A stretch of DNA of 64,000 nucleotides, from contig JAEYOW010000044.1 in NCBI GenBank assembly GCA_023411375.1, forward strand, positions 62,001-126,000, in the 5' to 3' direction. The translations under genes and the position numbers were made by a program. Each line of letters opens with the position of its first letter. Position 1 is the stretch's first letter. Source of the DNA: Bacillota bacterium (lineage in GTDB: Bacteria > Bacillota > Clostridia > Christensenellales > Aristaeellaceae). Below the pieces are notes generated by a model. That model was not told the origin of the DNA, searched no databases, and saw only the letters and a list, made by a program, of their open reading frames with translations. Below are positions 33,233-42,264 of the stretch, one piece after another.

Positions 33233-34192
33233 TCATTCCGCCGCGATGCTCCGTAGGGAGGACAACACAAGCCCAAGCAGCAGCAGCACTCCCCGCATGA
33301 TGCACTGCACATGGTTTCCCTGGCCTGTCAGCTGCAGGCCGTTAATCATCATGGTAATAAACAGCGCGCCGACGATCGAGCCGATCGCCCGGTACTCCCG
33401 TTCGTCCGTCAAAAGCGTGCTGCCCAACGTGACGGCGATCAGGCCGTCCAGAAAAAGGTCCACACCGGCCTCCGGGTTTCCGCTGCCGCTGCGCGCCGAG
33501 GCCATGATTCCCGCAAGCGCGCCCAGCACGGCGCACAGCACATAGCCCTTGAGCACCTGCCGGTTGACTTTGACGCCTGAGAGGGCCGTCGCGTCCGCGT
33601 TGCCGCCAATCATGTAGAACAGGCGGCCTTGCTTCATCCTGGACAGAACAAACCAGACGCCCAGGGCGATCACCGCGAAGATCAGGGCGGGAAGCGACAG
33701 CGAGCCAATATAGCCGCGGCCGATCTGGGTATAGGCCTTCAGGTTTTCCCCTGTGCCATAGATCATGTTGCCGTTGTTGACCATCAGCGCCACGCCGGCA
33801 ATCGCGCTTTGCATGCCGATTGTGGGGATCATGCCCGGGATACGCATTTTGGTACGCATAAAGCCGTTTGCCACGCCTATGGCGGCCCCGCACAAAACGG
33901 TCAGCAGCACCGCAATCCAGATCGGCCTGTCGGACGCGATACACATCATCGAAAGCATAGCGCCCAGGCTGACCACAGAGCCGATGGACATATCCATCTC
34001 GCCATGCGCGCTAACGATGGTCAAGCCCAACGCGACAAGGCCGAGGCTCACGGATTGCTCGATTACGCTGGTAAGCATGTAGGGCGTCAGCCAGATATCC
34101 GGGATGCGGATGCAGAAGTAGAGAAACGCGCCCAGCATGAGAATGGCGGAGCCGTATTTAGCGATAAAGGACAATATTTTCTTTTTGCTCAT
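33233..34192 (-). CDS. Sugar ABC transporter permease (second)
   Basis: A 319-residue RbsC-type permease with about nine membrane helices. GEMDMSIGSVVSLGAM, IGVANGFMRTKMRIPGMIPTIGM and YMIGGNADATALSGVKV are signature segments of the ribose/galactose/autoinducer-2 branch. It pairs with the permease encoded just upstream to form a heterodimeric channel. The gap to that gene is 18 bases. A 116-base gap separates it from the binding-protein gene downstream. Confidence 0.92.
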   Translation of the reverse strand: MSKKKILSFIAKYGSAILMLGAFLYFCIRIPDIWLTPYMLTSVIEQSVSLGLVALGLTIVSAHGEMDMSIGSVVSLGAMLSMMCIASDRPIWIAVLLTVLCGAAIGVANGFMRTKMRIPGMIPTIGMQSAIAGVALMVNNGNMIYGTGENLKAYTQIGRGYIGSLSLPALIFAVIALGVWFVLSRMKQGRLFYMIGGNADATALSGVKVNRQVLKGYVLCAVLGALAGIMASARSGSGNPEAGVDLFLDGLIAVTLGSTLLTDEREYRAIGSIVGALFITMMINGLQLTGQGNHVQCIMRGVLLLLGLVLSSLRSIAAE

Positions 34193-34210
34193 GTTCCTTT
34201 TCCCTCCCGG

Positions 34211-35206
34211 CTACTTCAGGTCGATCTTGAGCATTTTACCGCCCAGAGAGCCCATGAAAACCGCCGCCACAATCAGCGCGCCCTGGATGACGGCCTGATC
34301 AAACTCGTGCACGTTCAGCTGGGTAAATCCGTTGAGCAACACGCCCGTAAACAGCACGCCGACCGCCGTTCCCAGTATGTGCGCCACGCCGCCGGTCCGC
34401 ACCGTCGTGCCAAAGAGCACGGCAAGCAGCACGTTGAACCATACCCCTTCGCCCACGCGCGGCATGGAGCCGCCGGCCTTGGACGTGATCAGAATGCCGC
34501 CGATGGCGCTGAACAGGCCGGAGATACAAAGGCCAATCAGCTTATAGCGGTCGATGTTGATGCCGCAGGCCTTCGCGCCGTCCTCCGAGCCGCCGATGGC
34601 ATACATGTTGCGTCCGAAGGGCGTTTTGGTCATTAAGAAATGCAAAATAATGAAAAGCGTTAAGAAGATCAGGAAGATGGCCGGAAAGGCGCCCACCTTT
34701 CCCTGCCCCAGCCATAAAAAGGCATCATTTCCCCTAACGCCGTCAAAAATGGGCCCATAATTGCTCACCCACAGGTCCAGCCCGCGTGCGATCCATGCCA
34801 TCGCAAGGCCGCTGTAAATAATGCCGACGCGCAGCTTAACAGCGAACAGGCCGTTGACCAGCCCCAGTGCGGCGCCCGCGAGCAGCCCGATCAGAATAGC
34901 GGGAAAAGTACCCATTCCCCTGGACAAAAGCATTGCCACCAAACTGCCGACAAAGCCGGGAATGCCCATAATGGAAAGGTCCAGCCCACCCAGAATCAGC
35001 ACAAACGTCGCGCCGAACGCGATGACGCCCACCACGGAAACCTGGCCCAGCATCAGCGTCAGGTTGGAGAGGGAAAGAAAATTGGGCGCGACAAGGGAAA
35101 ACACAAGAATGATCAACACCAGTGCCGCCATGGAACCATAGGACATCAGCAGACCCTTAGCGGCCTTTGTCCTCCCGCTTTCACGCGATATCGCATCAGG
35201 TTTCAC
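34211..35206 (-). CDS. Sugar ABC transporter permease (first)
   Basis: A 331-residue RbsC-type permease. Helices are spread along the whole length, with LILGGLDLSIMGIPGFVGSLVAM, GLVNGLFAVKLRVG, MYAIGGSEDGAKACGINIDRYKL as family landmarks. It overlaps the ATPase stop by four bases, so translation is coupled. Two distinct permeases in one operon suggest a heterodimer, as in AI-2 and rhamnose importers, rather than the homodimer of ribose systems. Confidence 0.92.
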   Translation of the reverse strand: MKPDAISRESGRTKAAKGLLMSYGSMAALVLIILVFSLVAPNFLSLSNLTLMLGQVSVVGVIAFGATFVLILGGLDLSIMGIPGFVGSLVAMLLSRGMGTFPAILIGLLAGAALGLVNGLFAVKLRVGIIYSGLAMAWIARGLDLWVSNYGPIFDGVRGNDAFLWLGQGKVGAFPAIFLIFLTLFIILHFLMTKTPFGRNMYAIGGSEDGAKACGINIDRYKLIGLCISGLFSAIGGILITSKAGGSMPRVGEGVWFNVLLAVLFGTTVRTGGVAHILGTAVGVLFTGVLLNGFTQLNVHEFDQAVIQGALIVAAVFMGSLGGKMLKIDLK

Positions 35207-36753
35207 TTTGAAACCCCTCCTCCCTCAACCGCAGGCAGATCGTGAAGCGTCTTTTCAGGCTCTTCGCCTCCCGCAATCTGATAAAGCCGGTCCACCGTTG
35301 CCTCCGCGCCGGGCAATTCCCCGGCGATGCGCCCGTTTCGCATCACGATGATCCGGTCGCTCACGCCCAGAATTTCCTGAAACTCCATGGAAATATTGAT
35401 CACGGCAGCGCCCTTGGCCGCCAGCTCGCCCATCAGCCGGTAGATTTCCGCTTTGGCCCCGACGTCGATGCCGCGCGTGGCCTCGTCAAAAATGAAGATT
35501 TTTGCGCCTGCGTTCAACCATTTGGCAATAACGATCTTTTGCTGGTTGCCGCCGCTTAAATAGCGGACGCGCTTGTTGCGGCTGGTGGTGACGATATTGA
35601 GCTTTTGAATGTAGGCGTCGGTTTCCTTCGCTTCCTTGCGCCGCCGGACGACGCCCAGCCTGCCGCAATAGCGCGAAAGCATGGGCAGCGTCAGGTTTTC
35701 CAGAATGCTGCGGGAGGTCACCAGCCCGTCGCTGCGCCGGTCCTCGGGGATCAGCGCAACCCCCTGCGCGATGGCGGCGGAAACGGAATACCGCTCGACG
35801 GGTTTGCCGTACAGGCGGATCCTTCCCGACGTGGGGGCGTCGATACCGAACAGCACGCGGGCCAGCTCGGTCTTTCCCGCGCCGACAAAGCCTGTAAGTC
35901 CCAAAATTTCCCCACGCTTCACACCGAAGCTCACGTCCTCGAATTTTCCCGAAAGGAACAGGCGTTCCGCCTCCAGCAGAGGCTCGTGCCCGGCGGCATG
36001 CGGCACTTTGGGATAGCGTTTTTCCTCGGAAAGCCCCGTGGTTGTGTCCATAATCCATGGAATGGTGATCTCCGCACCTTGGGCATGTCCGGCCACCTTG
36101 CCGTCGCGCATAACGGTGACGCGGTCCGCGATCTCCGTCACCTCTTCCAGGCGATGCGTGATATAAATGATACCGACCTTCTGGCTCTTCAGGTGGCGTA
36201 TCATCTCAAACAGACGGCTGGTTTCATCCCTGCTGAGGGCGGAGGTGGGCTCGTCAAACACGATGATGGACGGCGACGCCTGGAACGCGCGTGCGATGGC
36301 GACCATCTGCTGCTGGGACACGCTCAGCTCCCCGGCCTTTTGGGCGAGGTCTATATGCGTAAGCCCCAGCTGGCTCAGCACATCCCGCGCGCCCTTGCGG
36401 ATGGCGGCGTTATCCACCATCCCCAGGCGCCCGCGCGGCAGATGCCCGGCAAAGATATTCTCCTGAACGGTCAAGGTGGGGATCAGGTGCAGTTCCTGGG
36501 GTATCAGCCGCACCCCCGCGCGGTAGCTGGCCTCCGGGCTGCCCAGCGCCTCCTCGTGGCCGTGAATGGCAATCGTGCCGCCATCCCGCCTGTATAGCCC
36601 GAACAGAATATTCATCAGCGTGGATTTACCCGCGCCGTTTTCACCCAGCAGCGCATGCACCTCGCCCTCCCGCAGGTCAAAGCTTGCGTTATCCAGCGCG
36701 ACCATACCGGGAAAAACCTTGCGGATGTCGCTCATCCGCAACAGCTCGCACAT
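35203..36753 (-). CDS. Sugar ABC transporter ATPase, duplicated RbsA/MglA type
   Basis: A 516-residue protein with two ATPase domains. The first (1-250) has GENGAGKST, LSVSQQQMVAIARA and IIVFDEPTS. The second (260-500) has GFVGAGKTE, YLSGGNQQKIVIAKW and IFIFDEATRGID. As in other RbsA proteins, the Walker A of the C-terminal half departs from GxxGxGKS/T (GKTE), so it is probably the weaker site. It powers import through the two permeases and begins two bases before the stop of the glycohydrolase gene region. Confidence 0.94.
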   Translation of the reverse strand: MCELLRMSDIRKVFPGMVALDNASFDLREGEVHALLGENGAGKSTLMNILFGLYRRDGGTIAIHGHEEALGSPEASYRAGVRLIPQELHLIPTLTVQENIFAGHLPRGRLGMVDNAAIRKGARDVLSQLGLTHIDLAQKAGELSVSQQQMVAIARAFQASPSIIVFDEPTSALSRDETSRLFEMIRHLKSQKVGIIYITHRLEEVTEIADRVTVMRDGKVAGHAQGAEITIPWIMDTTTGLSEEKRYPKVPHAAGHEPLLEAERLFLSGKFEDVSFGVKRGEILGLTGFVGAGKTELARVLFGIDAPTSGRIRLYGKPVERYSVSAAIAQGVALIPEDRRSDGLVTSRSILENLTLPMLSRYCGRLGVVRRRKEAKETDAYIQKLNIVTTSRNKRVRYLSGGNQQKIVIAKWLNAGAKIFIFDEATRGIDVGAKAEIYRLMGELAAKGAAVINISMEFQEILGVSDRIIVMRNGRIAGELPGAEATVDRLYQIAGGEEPEKTLHDLPAVEGGGVSK

Positions 36754-36754
36754 G

Positions 36755-37795
36755 TTAATCCCCCTTTTCGCCGCCGGCCATCCGCGCCATTCCGTCCGCT
36801 ACGGAGGCCAGGTCCAGATGGTTGATCTCCTCTACCTGACGGTACAGCGTGGGCGAGATGCCCGCGATGCCGGCATACGCGCCGCTGATCGCTCCCGTCA
36901 TGCAACCGACGGTGTCCGTATCGTCGCCAAGGTTGACGGCCCATTGAATGGCCTTCATCGGGTCGCCCTCCACCGCCATAAAAATGCCTAGTGCGGCGGG
37001 TACGGCCTCGGCCGCGGGCAGGCCAGAACCGATCAATTGCCCGATCTTACGGCACGCCCGTTCGGGCTGCGGGTCACCGACAACGATTTGCACCGCCAGC
37101 CTGAGGCGTTCAGCTACGGAAGGTCCGGCGGCAATTCGTCCTTTTTCCCGCCCGATGCTTTCGCCCTTTTCTGCCCCGTATAGCGCGGCTTTAACCACAG
37201 AGGCGACCGTCGCGCCGGAAATCAGCGCGGCCGATACCGCGCAGGCAACCGCGCAAGCGCCTGATATGGCGATCTGCGTGGCGTGCGTGGGAAGGCAGAT
37301 GGTAACCGCGTCGCGAATCGCCGCGTCCAGGTCGCCGGGATGCATCAGCCCGGCGGGCGAAATCTTCATGGCCGCGCCGTTGGTAACGCCGCCCATGCTG
37401 ATCTCTCCATGCCTGCCCACCACGAGAGGGTCCTCCCCGGCGCGCAGCCGCCGTACGGCCTCCTTGGTCGCAGGACCCGCAAAACGGGGAAAATACTCGC
37501 TTTCACTCCAGCGCAGGATGGTCTGAACCACGGCCTCCACCGTCATTACACCCTGGTTTTCCAGATAAGCCCGGCACAAGCCCAGCGTCAGGCTGGAATC
37601 ATCGGTAAGCTGGCCGGCGTCGCGCCCTCCCGCATAGGGGTTGCCCGGCGGCGGCACCTCAAAGCTGTCTACCGGTTTACCAAAGCGGCGGATGATCTCG
37701 CCCTCTGTCAGCAGCTCTGTGGCCGCGCCCATTGCGTCGCCAATGGCCGAGCCCGCAAGGCTACCCAGAATCTTATCCCGAAGCGCCGTGTCCAT
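36755..37795 (-). CDS. ADP-ribosylglycohydrolase fold enzyme
   Basis: A 346-residue enzyme of the ARH/DraG family. Metal-binding motifs are complete: GSAIGDAMGAATE at residues 15-27, TDDSSLTLGLCRAY in the first third, and NLGDDTDTVGCMTGAISGAY near residue 300. These hold two magnesium ions and the ribose of the substrate. Known members remove ADP-ribose from proteins or hydrolyse related N- and O-ribosides. Here it heads a sugar import operon with a pentulose-type kinase and isomerase, so it more likely releases sugar from an imported riboside or similar glycoside. This is inference. There is no signal peptide. Confidence 0.88.
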   Translation of the reverse strand: MDTALRDKILGSLAGSAIGDAMGAATELLTEGEIIRRFGKPVDSFEVPPPGNPYAGGRDAGQLTDDSSLTLGLCRAYLENQGVMTVEAVVQTILRWSESEYFPRFAGPATKEAVRRLRAGEDPLVVGRHGEISMGGVTNGAAMKISPAGLMHPGDLDAAIRDAVTICLPTHATQIAISGACAVACAVSAALISGATVASVVKAALYGAEKGESIGREKGRIAAGPSVAERLRLAVQIVVGDPQPERACRKIGQLIGSGLPAAEAVPAALGIFMAVEGDPMKAIQWAVNLGDDTDTVGCMTGAISGAYAGIAGISPTLYRQVEEINHLDLASVADGMARMAGGEKGD

Positions 37796-37902
37796 AAATC
37801 ATTCCTCCAGTTATGTTATTGTGATGATTAGTTTGTATCGTTATAACCTTTCATCCTATAGAAAATGCTTCACAAAAGCCAAAGACGGATCAATCAACCG
37901 CG

Positions 37903-38676
37903 TCAGGGCGCGCTTACGCTCATCTTAATGGTTGACTGGTAACGGTCGCCGCGATAGACCATTTGCGAAAACTCAAACGGCTCCCCGGTGCTTAAAAAGA
38001 CGAGGCGCTCGATTTTCAGCACGGGAGCGCCCTTGGCCAGTCCCAAAAACTGGCGCTGGCGTTCGTCGCATAACGCGGCGGACAGCGTCTCCACCGCTTC
38101 GCCCAGATGCAGTCCCATCTCGGTCTGCAAAATATGGTAGAGGGAATAGTTGTCCGAAAGCAGCCTGGAAACCTCCAGCCCCTTGGCCAAATGGGATACC
38201 AAATGGGTTGTATGGATGCCGACCGGCTCGCCGTCCACCGTGCGCAGGCGTTCCAGCTTGATGACCGTTTCGCCGCTTTTCAGCCTCAGTTGCATGCCAA
38301 GCGTCTTGCTGGGAATGATTTGCTCCGCAAACAACGTGATACCTCCGGGCACGCTGCCTTTGTTGCGGATATCGTCGGTAAAGCTGGACGCGCTGTACAG
38401 CGGATGCTCCAGCTTGGCCTCGCAGACAAAGGTGCCCTTACCCTGCTCGCGGCGAACCAGACCGGCCGCCTCCAGCTCCTTGAGCGCCTGGCGGATGGTC
38501 GTGCGGCTGACCTGATAGCGCTCGATCATCTCCACCTCGGAGGGCAGCATCTGCCCATAGGCCAGCGAGCCGTCCTCCACCATCAAGCGGATCATCTGCT
38601 CCAGCTGCCGGTATAGGGGAATGCCGCCGCTGCGGACAAGCTCGTTGAGCCTGCTTTCAGAAGAGGTGGACGTCAT
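37903..38676 (-). CDS. GntR/HutC family regulator with UTRA domain
   Basis: A 257-residue transcription factor. ATG at 38676 is preferred because AAGGA lies eight bases upstream; ATG at 38685 abuts it. Residues 20-85 form the winged helix (PSEVEMIERYQVSRTTIRQALKELEA, GKGTFVCE). Residues 100-250 form the UTRA ligand domain, with KLERLRTVDGEPVGIHTTHL and FEFSQMVYRGDRYQ. HutC-type members sense a sugar phosphate or related pathway intermediate. It is the first gene of the operon behind a consensus promoter, and should regulate both itself and the catabolic genes. Confidence 0.92.
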   Translation of the reverse strand: MTSTSSESRLNELVRSGGIPLYRQLEQMIRLMVEDGSLAYGQMLPSEVEMIERYQVSRTTIRQALKELEAAGLVRREQGKGTFVCEAKLEHPLYSASSFTDDIRNKGSVPGGITLFAEQIIPSKTLGMQLRLKSGETVIKLERLRTVDGEPVGIHTTHLVSHLAKGLEVSRLLSDNYSLYHILQTEMGLHLGEAVETLSAALCDERQRQFLGLAKGAPVLKIERLVFLSTGEPFEFSQMVYRGDRYQSTIKMSVSAP

Positions 38677-38799
38677 GCCGGTCATCCTTCTTTCGTCGTT
38701 TCTTTAGCGGGTGGGCCGAGGCGCGCTCAGCCGCGCCCAAAACGCGGCGGGCATAGCGCGCGCTGTTCATTCTCCTGCACCGGGTCTTTTGATGGCATT

Positions 38800-38828
38800 A
38801 CTATACAACATGATATGATGTTTGTCAA
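38800..38828 (-). promoter_or_regulatory. Promoter of the GntR-led sugar operon with dyad
   Basis: On the minus strand TTGACA (38828-38823) and TATAGT (38805-38800) have a 17-base spacer. The spacer contains AACATCATATCATGTT, an inverted repeat (AACAT/ATGTT) that may be the GntR operator. The leader to the start is about 120 bases. Confidence 0.75.
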
Positions 38829-38977
38829 CAACTTATTGTAATAAATTTAAAAACAAATGACATGCCGTCCAGTTTCAGACTTGGCTGCATCTTGCATATC
38901 TTGCCGAATTGGGGTACAATAAAACGTACGATGTAACTGAACTGCCGCCGGGCCGTTCGGAAAGGATGAGCGATCGA

Positions 38978-39781
38978 ATGCACGTCTTTCACCCGCCGCA
39001 AAGCGTGAACGGCCTGCCGCCGGAAAACACCTTTTATGTGGCCGACAGCGCCAACATGACCGTCGCGGATGGGTTTTTGATTCAGACCCATCACCCCTAT
39101 CTTTTCCCGGAACGCCCGATCAACCTGTTTTTAAGCATCCGCTCCAAGGGACCGGGGCGGGATATGCTGATGGGCGCGCTGCTGGCCCGCGCGCAACAGT
39201 TGCGCGAGCAGACGCCCATGTTAAAGGCGCGCGTCTTTGCGCAGGTCAGCCCGCAGGATACGCCCATGATGGCCTTTTATCTGGAGAGCGGCTTTGACGC
39301 CAACGACGCGCTGGACGTCGTGCAGCTGGGCGTGCCCAATGCCCGGCCGGCCGCGCCTATGGGATATGATATGGGGTTCGTGCCCATGAGCAACCCGGGC
39401 GAAATTCAGGCCTTCCTGATGCGAATGAACGCCTACCGCCTGGATGCGTGGCAGCCCGCGTTTTTGCAGCGATATATGAGCTTTCCCCACTTTATGGCGC
39501 TGTACATGAGCCGCGGCCCCGAGGTAGTGGGTGAGATCGCCTTTACCGGAGATGGGCCCGCAGCCAAGTTGATCGGCCTGTATGTCGCCCCCAACTACCG
39601 CCGCCTTGGTCTTGCTAAATCGCTGATCGCCGCGGGTATGAAGCTGCTTAGCGAGCGCGGCGTCACCCATGTGGAGGCGGACGTTATCCGCCGCAATGAG
39701 ACGCAGCGCCTACTGGCGGGAAGCTGCGGCGCAACCTTCATCCGAACGGCCTGCTACTATCCCGGCCTGAATTACGACTGA
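38978..39781 (+). CDS. GNAT family acetyltransferase, two-domain
   Basis: A 267-residue protein. The start at 38978 follows AAAGGA by 11 bases; the ATG at 38966 is too near the ribosome site. The N-terminal half resembles a degenerate GNAT domain (RDMLMGALLARAQQL, MMAFYLESGFDANDALD). The C-terminal half has a complete acetyl-CoA site, LIGLYVAPNYRRLGLAKSLIAAG, and then an N-E-T-Q-R-L segment. The acceptor substrate is unknown. It is followed 20 bases later by a metallopeptidase gene and may be cotranscribed. Confidence 0.82.
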   Translation: MHVFHPPQSVNGLPPENTFYVADSANMTVADGFLIQTHHPYLFPERPINLFLSIRSKGPGRDMLMGALLARAQQLREQTPMLKARVFAQVSPQDTPMMAFYLESGFDANDALDVVQLGVPNARPAAPMGYDMGFVPMSNPGEIQAFLMRMNAYRLDAWQPAFLQRYMSFPHFMALYMSRGPEVVGEIAFTGDGPAAKLIGLYVAPNYRRLGLAKSLIAAGMKLLSERGVTHVEADVIRRNETQRLLAGSCGATFIRTACYYPGLNYD

Positions 39782-39801
39782 TCAGGTACTTGGAGACGCA
39801 T

Positions 39802-40491
39802 ATGTCCATATCCTATCAATTGATCCGCTCGGACCGGCGCACCCTCTCGCTATCGATAAACGAGCAGGGGGCGCTTATTGTTCGCGCACCCAGATTTGTG
39901 CCGCGCGTTGAGATCGATGGGTTTGTTTCGCAAAAGGAAGAGTGGATTGTCAAAAAGCGAGCGTTGATACGCGAACAGGCCGTGTTACGCACGCCTTTCC
40001 GGCTTGAAAGCGGCGCGATTTTTCCGTGGCTTGGCGGCGGCCTGGAAATCCGCCTGTGCGCCGTACCGATGGGTATCGATTACCACGGCGCGCTCCTGCT
40101 GCCGCGCGCGGGCGACCCCGCGGCGCACGCCCGCCTGTGGATGAAACTACGCGCGGCGGAGGTGCTTGGCGGACGTGTGAAATACTGGGCGCAACAGACC
40201 GGGCTTTTCCCCGTGGGCCTTGCCTTTGGCACGGCAAAAAAGCGCTGGGGCAGCATGAGTACGAGCGGCCAGTGCCGGCTGAATCTGGCGCTTCTTCATT
40301 GCCCCATACCGCTGATCGACTATGTCATCGTCCATGAGCTGGCGCATATCACGCATCCGGATCATTCTCCTGCCTTTCACGCGCTTGTCCGTACCATTCT
40401 GCCCGATGCCGACAGGCGGCGCGCGCAGCTGGGGCCCCTTTGCCGCCTGACCACGCTGTTATCCCCCAACGACCGTGAGGAGGATTTATGA
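39802..40491 (+). CDS. YgjP-type zinc metallopeptidase (DUF45, M48-like)
   Basis: A 229-residue protein. ATG at 39802 follows GGAG by six bases. The zinc site HELAHITHPDHSPAFH (near residue 180) has HExxH and a downstream histidine, as in SprT and YgjP/WLM peptidases. KKRWGSMSTSGQCRLNLALL before it is the family signature. YgjP-like proteins are cytoplasmic and their targets are unknown. The stop overlaps the following esterase gene by four bases. Confidence 0.9.
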   Translation: MSISYQLIRSDRRTLSLSINEQGALIVRAPRFVPRVEIDGFVSQKEEWIVKKRALIREQAVLRTPFRLESGAIFPWLGGGLEIRLCAVPMGIDYHGALLLPRAGDPAAHARLWMKLRAAEVLGGRVKYWAQQTGLFPVGLAFGTAKKRWGSMSTSGQCRLNLALLHCPIPLIDYVIVHELAHITHPDHSPAFHALVRTILPDADRRRAQLGPLCRLTTLLSPNDREEDL

Positions 40492-41663
40492 ACACGCCGC
40501 CAAAGCTGGAAAAACCCCGCGTGCCCAAAAGATTTTATTTCCTGACCATGCTCATCTACCTGCCTATCTTTTACAGCTTGAGCGTAATCGGCGCGCGGTG
40601 GTACGGCTTTGTCATCGCGGGCGTCTCGTTTGCCACGCTGATGGGCATACGTCATAGCGCCGCGTGGCACGGCTGGCATGTGCCGCTTTGCTTCGCGCTC
40701 GCGTTTGTCACGGCGCTGATGGGCCTCTATTTCAGCCGTCCCAGATGGGATGTGTCTCTGCCGGGGCAGATCGGCGGCGGCACGGTCCGTTTTTTTGTCC
40801 GCCTGCCTGTGGATCAGAGCGTCAAATCGGGCGAGAGCTTCGGAGAGCTTAGCACCTGGAAGCCACCGGAGGGATATACGCACACCAAAGCGGAGCTTCC
40901 CAACTGTGCCATGGAGGTGCTGACCCGCGACGGCAGCCAAAGCGGCTACGCTGTGCTCCAGCTGCATGGCGGCGCGTTCGTTTCCGGCCTTAATGACCTG
41001 TATCGTAAAATGGCGCGCCGCTATTGCGATATGGCGAACGGCGCGGCCGTTTATACGCCGGATTACCGCCTGTGGCCGGCCTATGCCTATCCCGCGCAGC
41101 AAAGCGACGCCATGGACGCATGGACCTATCTGACGCAAACCCTCGGCTATCCTGCCGACCGTATTATTCTGGCTGGAGATAGCGCGGGCGGCAACCTGAC
41201 GCTCAGCCTTACCCTGCGCCTGCGCGACGCGGGCGCACCCCTGCCCGCCGCGATTATCGCCCTTTCCCCCTGGGCGGATCTGAGCAATTCAGGCCGCTCG
41301 CATGTGGAAAACGCGACGCAAGACCCGACTTTCGGTGTGGAGGCGAGCGAATATGACGGCGTTACTCCCGTGGGCGTGGATACGACCTATCCCGACGGAC
41401 TGGATGCCCGGGACCCGAATCTATCCCCCTCGTTTGGCGATTATCAAGGGTTTCCAAAAATGCTGCTGCAGGCGGGCGACCTGGAGGTGCTGCTCAGCGA
41501 CAGCGAGAGAATTTATGAAAACGCCGTGGGAAACGGGGTTGATTGCACGTTGACCGTCTATCCCGGCATGTTCCACGTGTTTCAAGGCTCGCTGGACCTG
41601 CTGCCGGAGAGCCGACAGGCCTGGGAGGAAATCGCCGCGTTTATCGCGGGGGTGGTGAAATAG
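40488..41663 (+). CDS. Alpha/beta hydrolase, HSL-like esterase, membrane-anchored
   Basis: A 391-residue hydrolase. Residues 18-80 hold two or three hydrophobic helices that would anchor it. The hydrolase domain has the oxyanion motif LQLHGGAFVSG, YTPDYRLWPAYAYPA, the nucleophile elbow LAGDSAGGNLTLS, the acid in MLLQAGDLEVLLSD and the histidine in YPGMFHVFQG. These match the hormone-sensitive-lipase (family IV) esterases. The substrate is probably a short-chain ester. ATG overlaps the peptidase stop. Confidence 0.88.
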   Translation: MNTPPKLEKPRVPKRFYFLTMLIYLPIFYSLSVIGARWYGFVIAGVSFATLMGIRHSAAWHGWHVPLCFALAFVTALMGLYFSRPRWDVSLPGQIGGGTVRFFVRLPVDQSVKSGESFGELSTWKPPEGYTHTKAELPNCAMEVLTRDGSQSGYAVLQLHGGAFVSGLNDLYRKMARRYCDMANGAAVYTPDYRLWPAYAYPAQQSDAMDAWTYLTQTLGYPADRIILAGDSAGGNLTLSLTLRLRDAGAPLPAAIIALSPWADLSNSGRSHVENATQDPTFGVEASEYDGVTPVGVDTTYPDGLDARDPNLSPSFGDYQGFPKMLLQAGDLEVLLSDSERIYENAVGNGVDCTLTVYPGMFHVFQGSLDLLPESRQAWEEIAAFIAGVVK

Positions 41664-41671
41664 AAGCGGCA

Positions 41672-41708
41672 AAAAGCGGAAGGCCTGCCTTTAGCAGCCC
41701 TTCCGCGC
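41672..41708. terminator. Terminator between esterase and DUF4342-like gene
   Basis: GCGGAAGG and CCTTCCGC form the stem. On the minus strand it is followed by CTTTTTG, so it mainly serves the leftward gene starting at 42084. Confidence 0.7.
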
Positions 41709-41724
41709 CATTATATCCCGATTG

Positions 41725-42084
41725 TTATTCCTGATCCTCTTCCTTCACCACGGAGTCCACGGCGGCCTTTACATTGCCGGCGGCGCCGCGCACAACGTCC
41801 TGAAAGTTATCGGCAAAGCCCCTGGCGTTTTTTTCGATGGAGAACCGGTAGCCAAGCACCAGCGCGACGATCAGGCCCGCGACGGCCAGCCAAGGCGCGC
41901 TTACCACCGCAAGGATGGAAAAGATCAACGAGAGGTTAAGGATGGGGGTATTTCCCTTATCCACCTTAATGCGCGTGCGGTACAGGAAGGAGAACGCGCC
42001 GCCGCCCGCATGGTTCTGATTCTGGCTCTGATCGCCCTGCCCGGTTCCGTTATTGCTGTTGTTATAGTAGCTCTGTTCCGTCAT
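41725..42084 (-). CDS. DUF4342-like small membrane protein
   Basis: A 119-residue protein. ATG at 42084 follows AAGGAGG by eight bases. A polar Asn/Gln-rich head (residues 1-32) precedes TRIKVDKGNTPILNLSLIFS and two close hydrophobic segments (AVVSAPWLAVAGLIVALVLG), the order seen in clostridial DUF4342 proteins. The tail is amphipathic and acidic. The function is unknown. It is transcribed alone. Confidence 0.72.
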   Translation of the reverse strand: MTEQSYYNNSNNGTGQGDQSQNQNHAGGGAFSFLYRTRIKVDKGNTPILNLSLIFSILAVVSAPWLAVAGLIVALVLGYRFSIEKNARGFADNFQDVVRGAAGNVKAAVDSVVKEEDQE

Positions 42085-42227
42085 GATTGCTTCCTCCTTG
42101 AAAATCATGCGCCCGTTTTGAACGCTTGCCGCCGTTTCCTTTTGACAGGCTTATCTTACCATAGCGCGCGATGCGATGCTTGAGGATGCGCTAGCAATTG
42201 CATGAGAATCAGATTAAAAACAGCATA

Positions 42228-42263
42228 GAAAAAGCGGCTGGAGGACCGCTCCATCCGCCGCAT
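42228..42263 (-). terminator. Terminator of the transketolase-glycan operon
   Basis: On the minus strand GCGGC..TGGAG pairs with CTCCA..GCCGC and is followed by five T, directly after the stop at 42265. Confidence 0.72.
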
Positions 42264-42264
42264 A

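Noticed and set aside
35605..36597. Rightward frame (330 codons) opposite the RbsA-type ATPase
   Set aside because: Shadow of the ATPase gene, whose Walker motifs fix the true frame.
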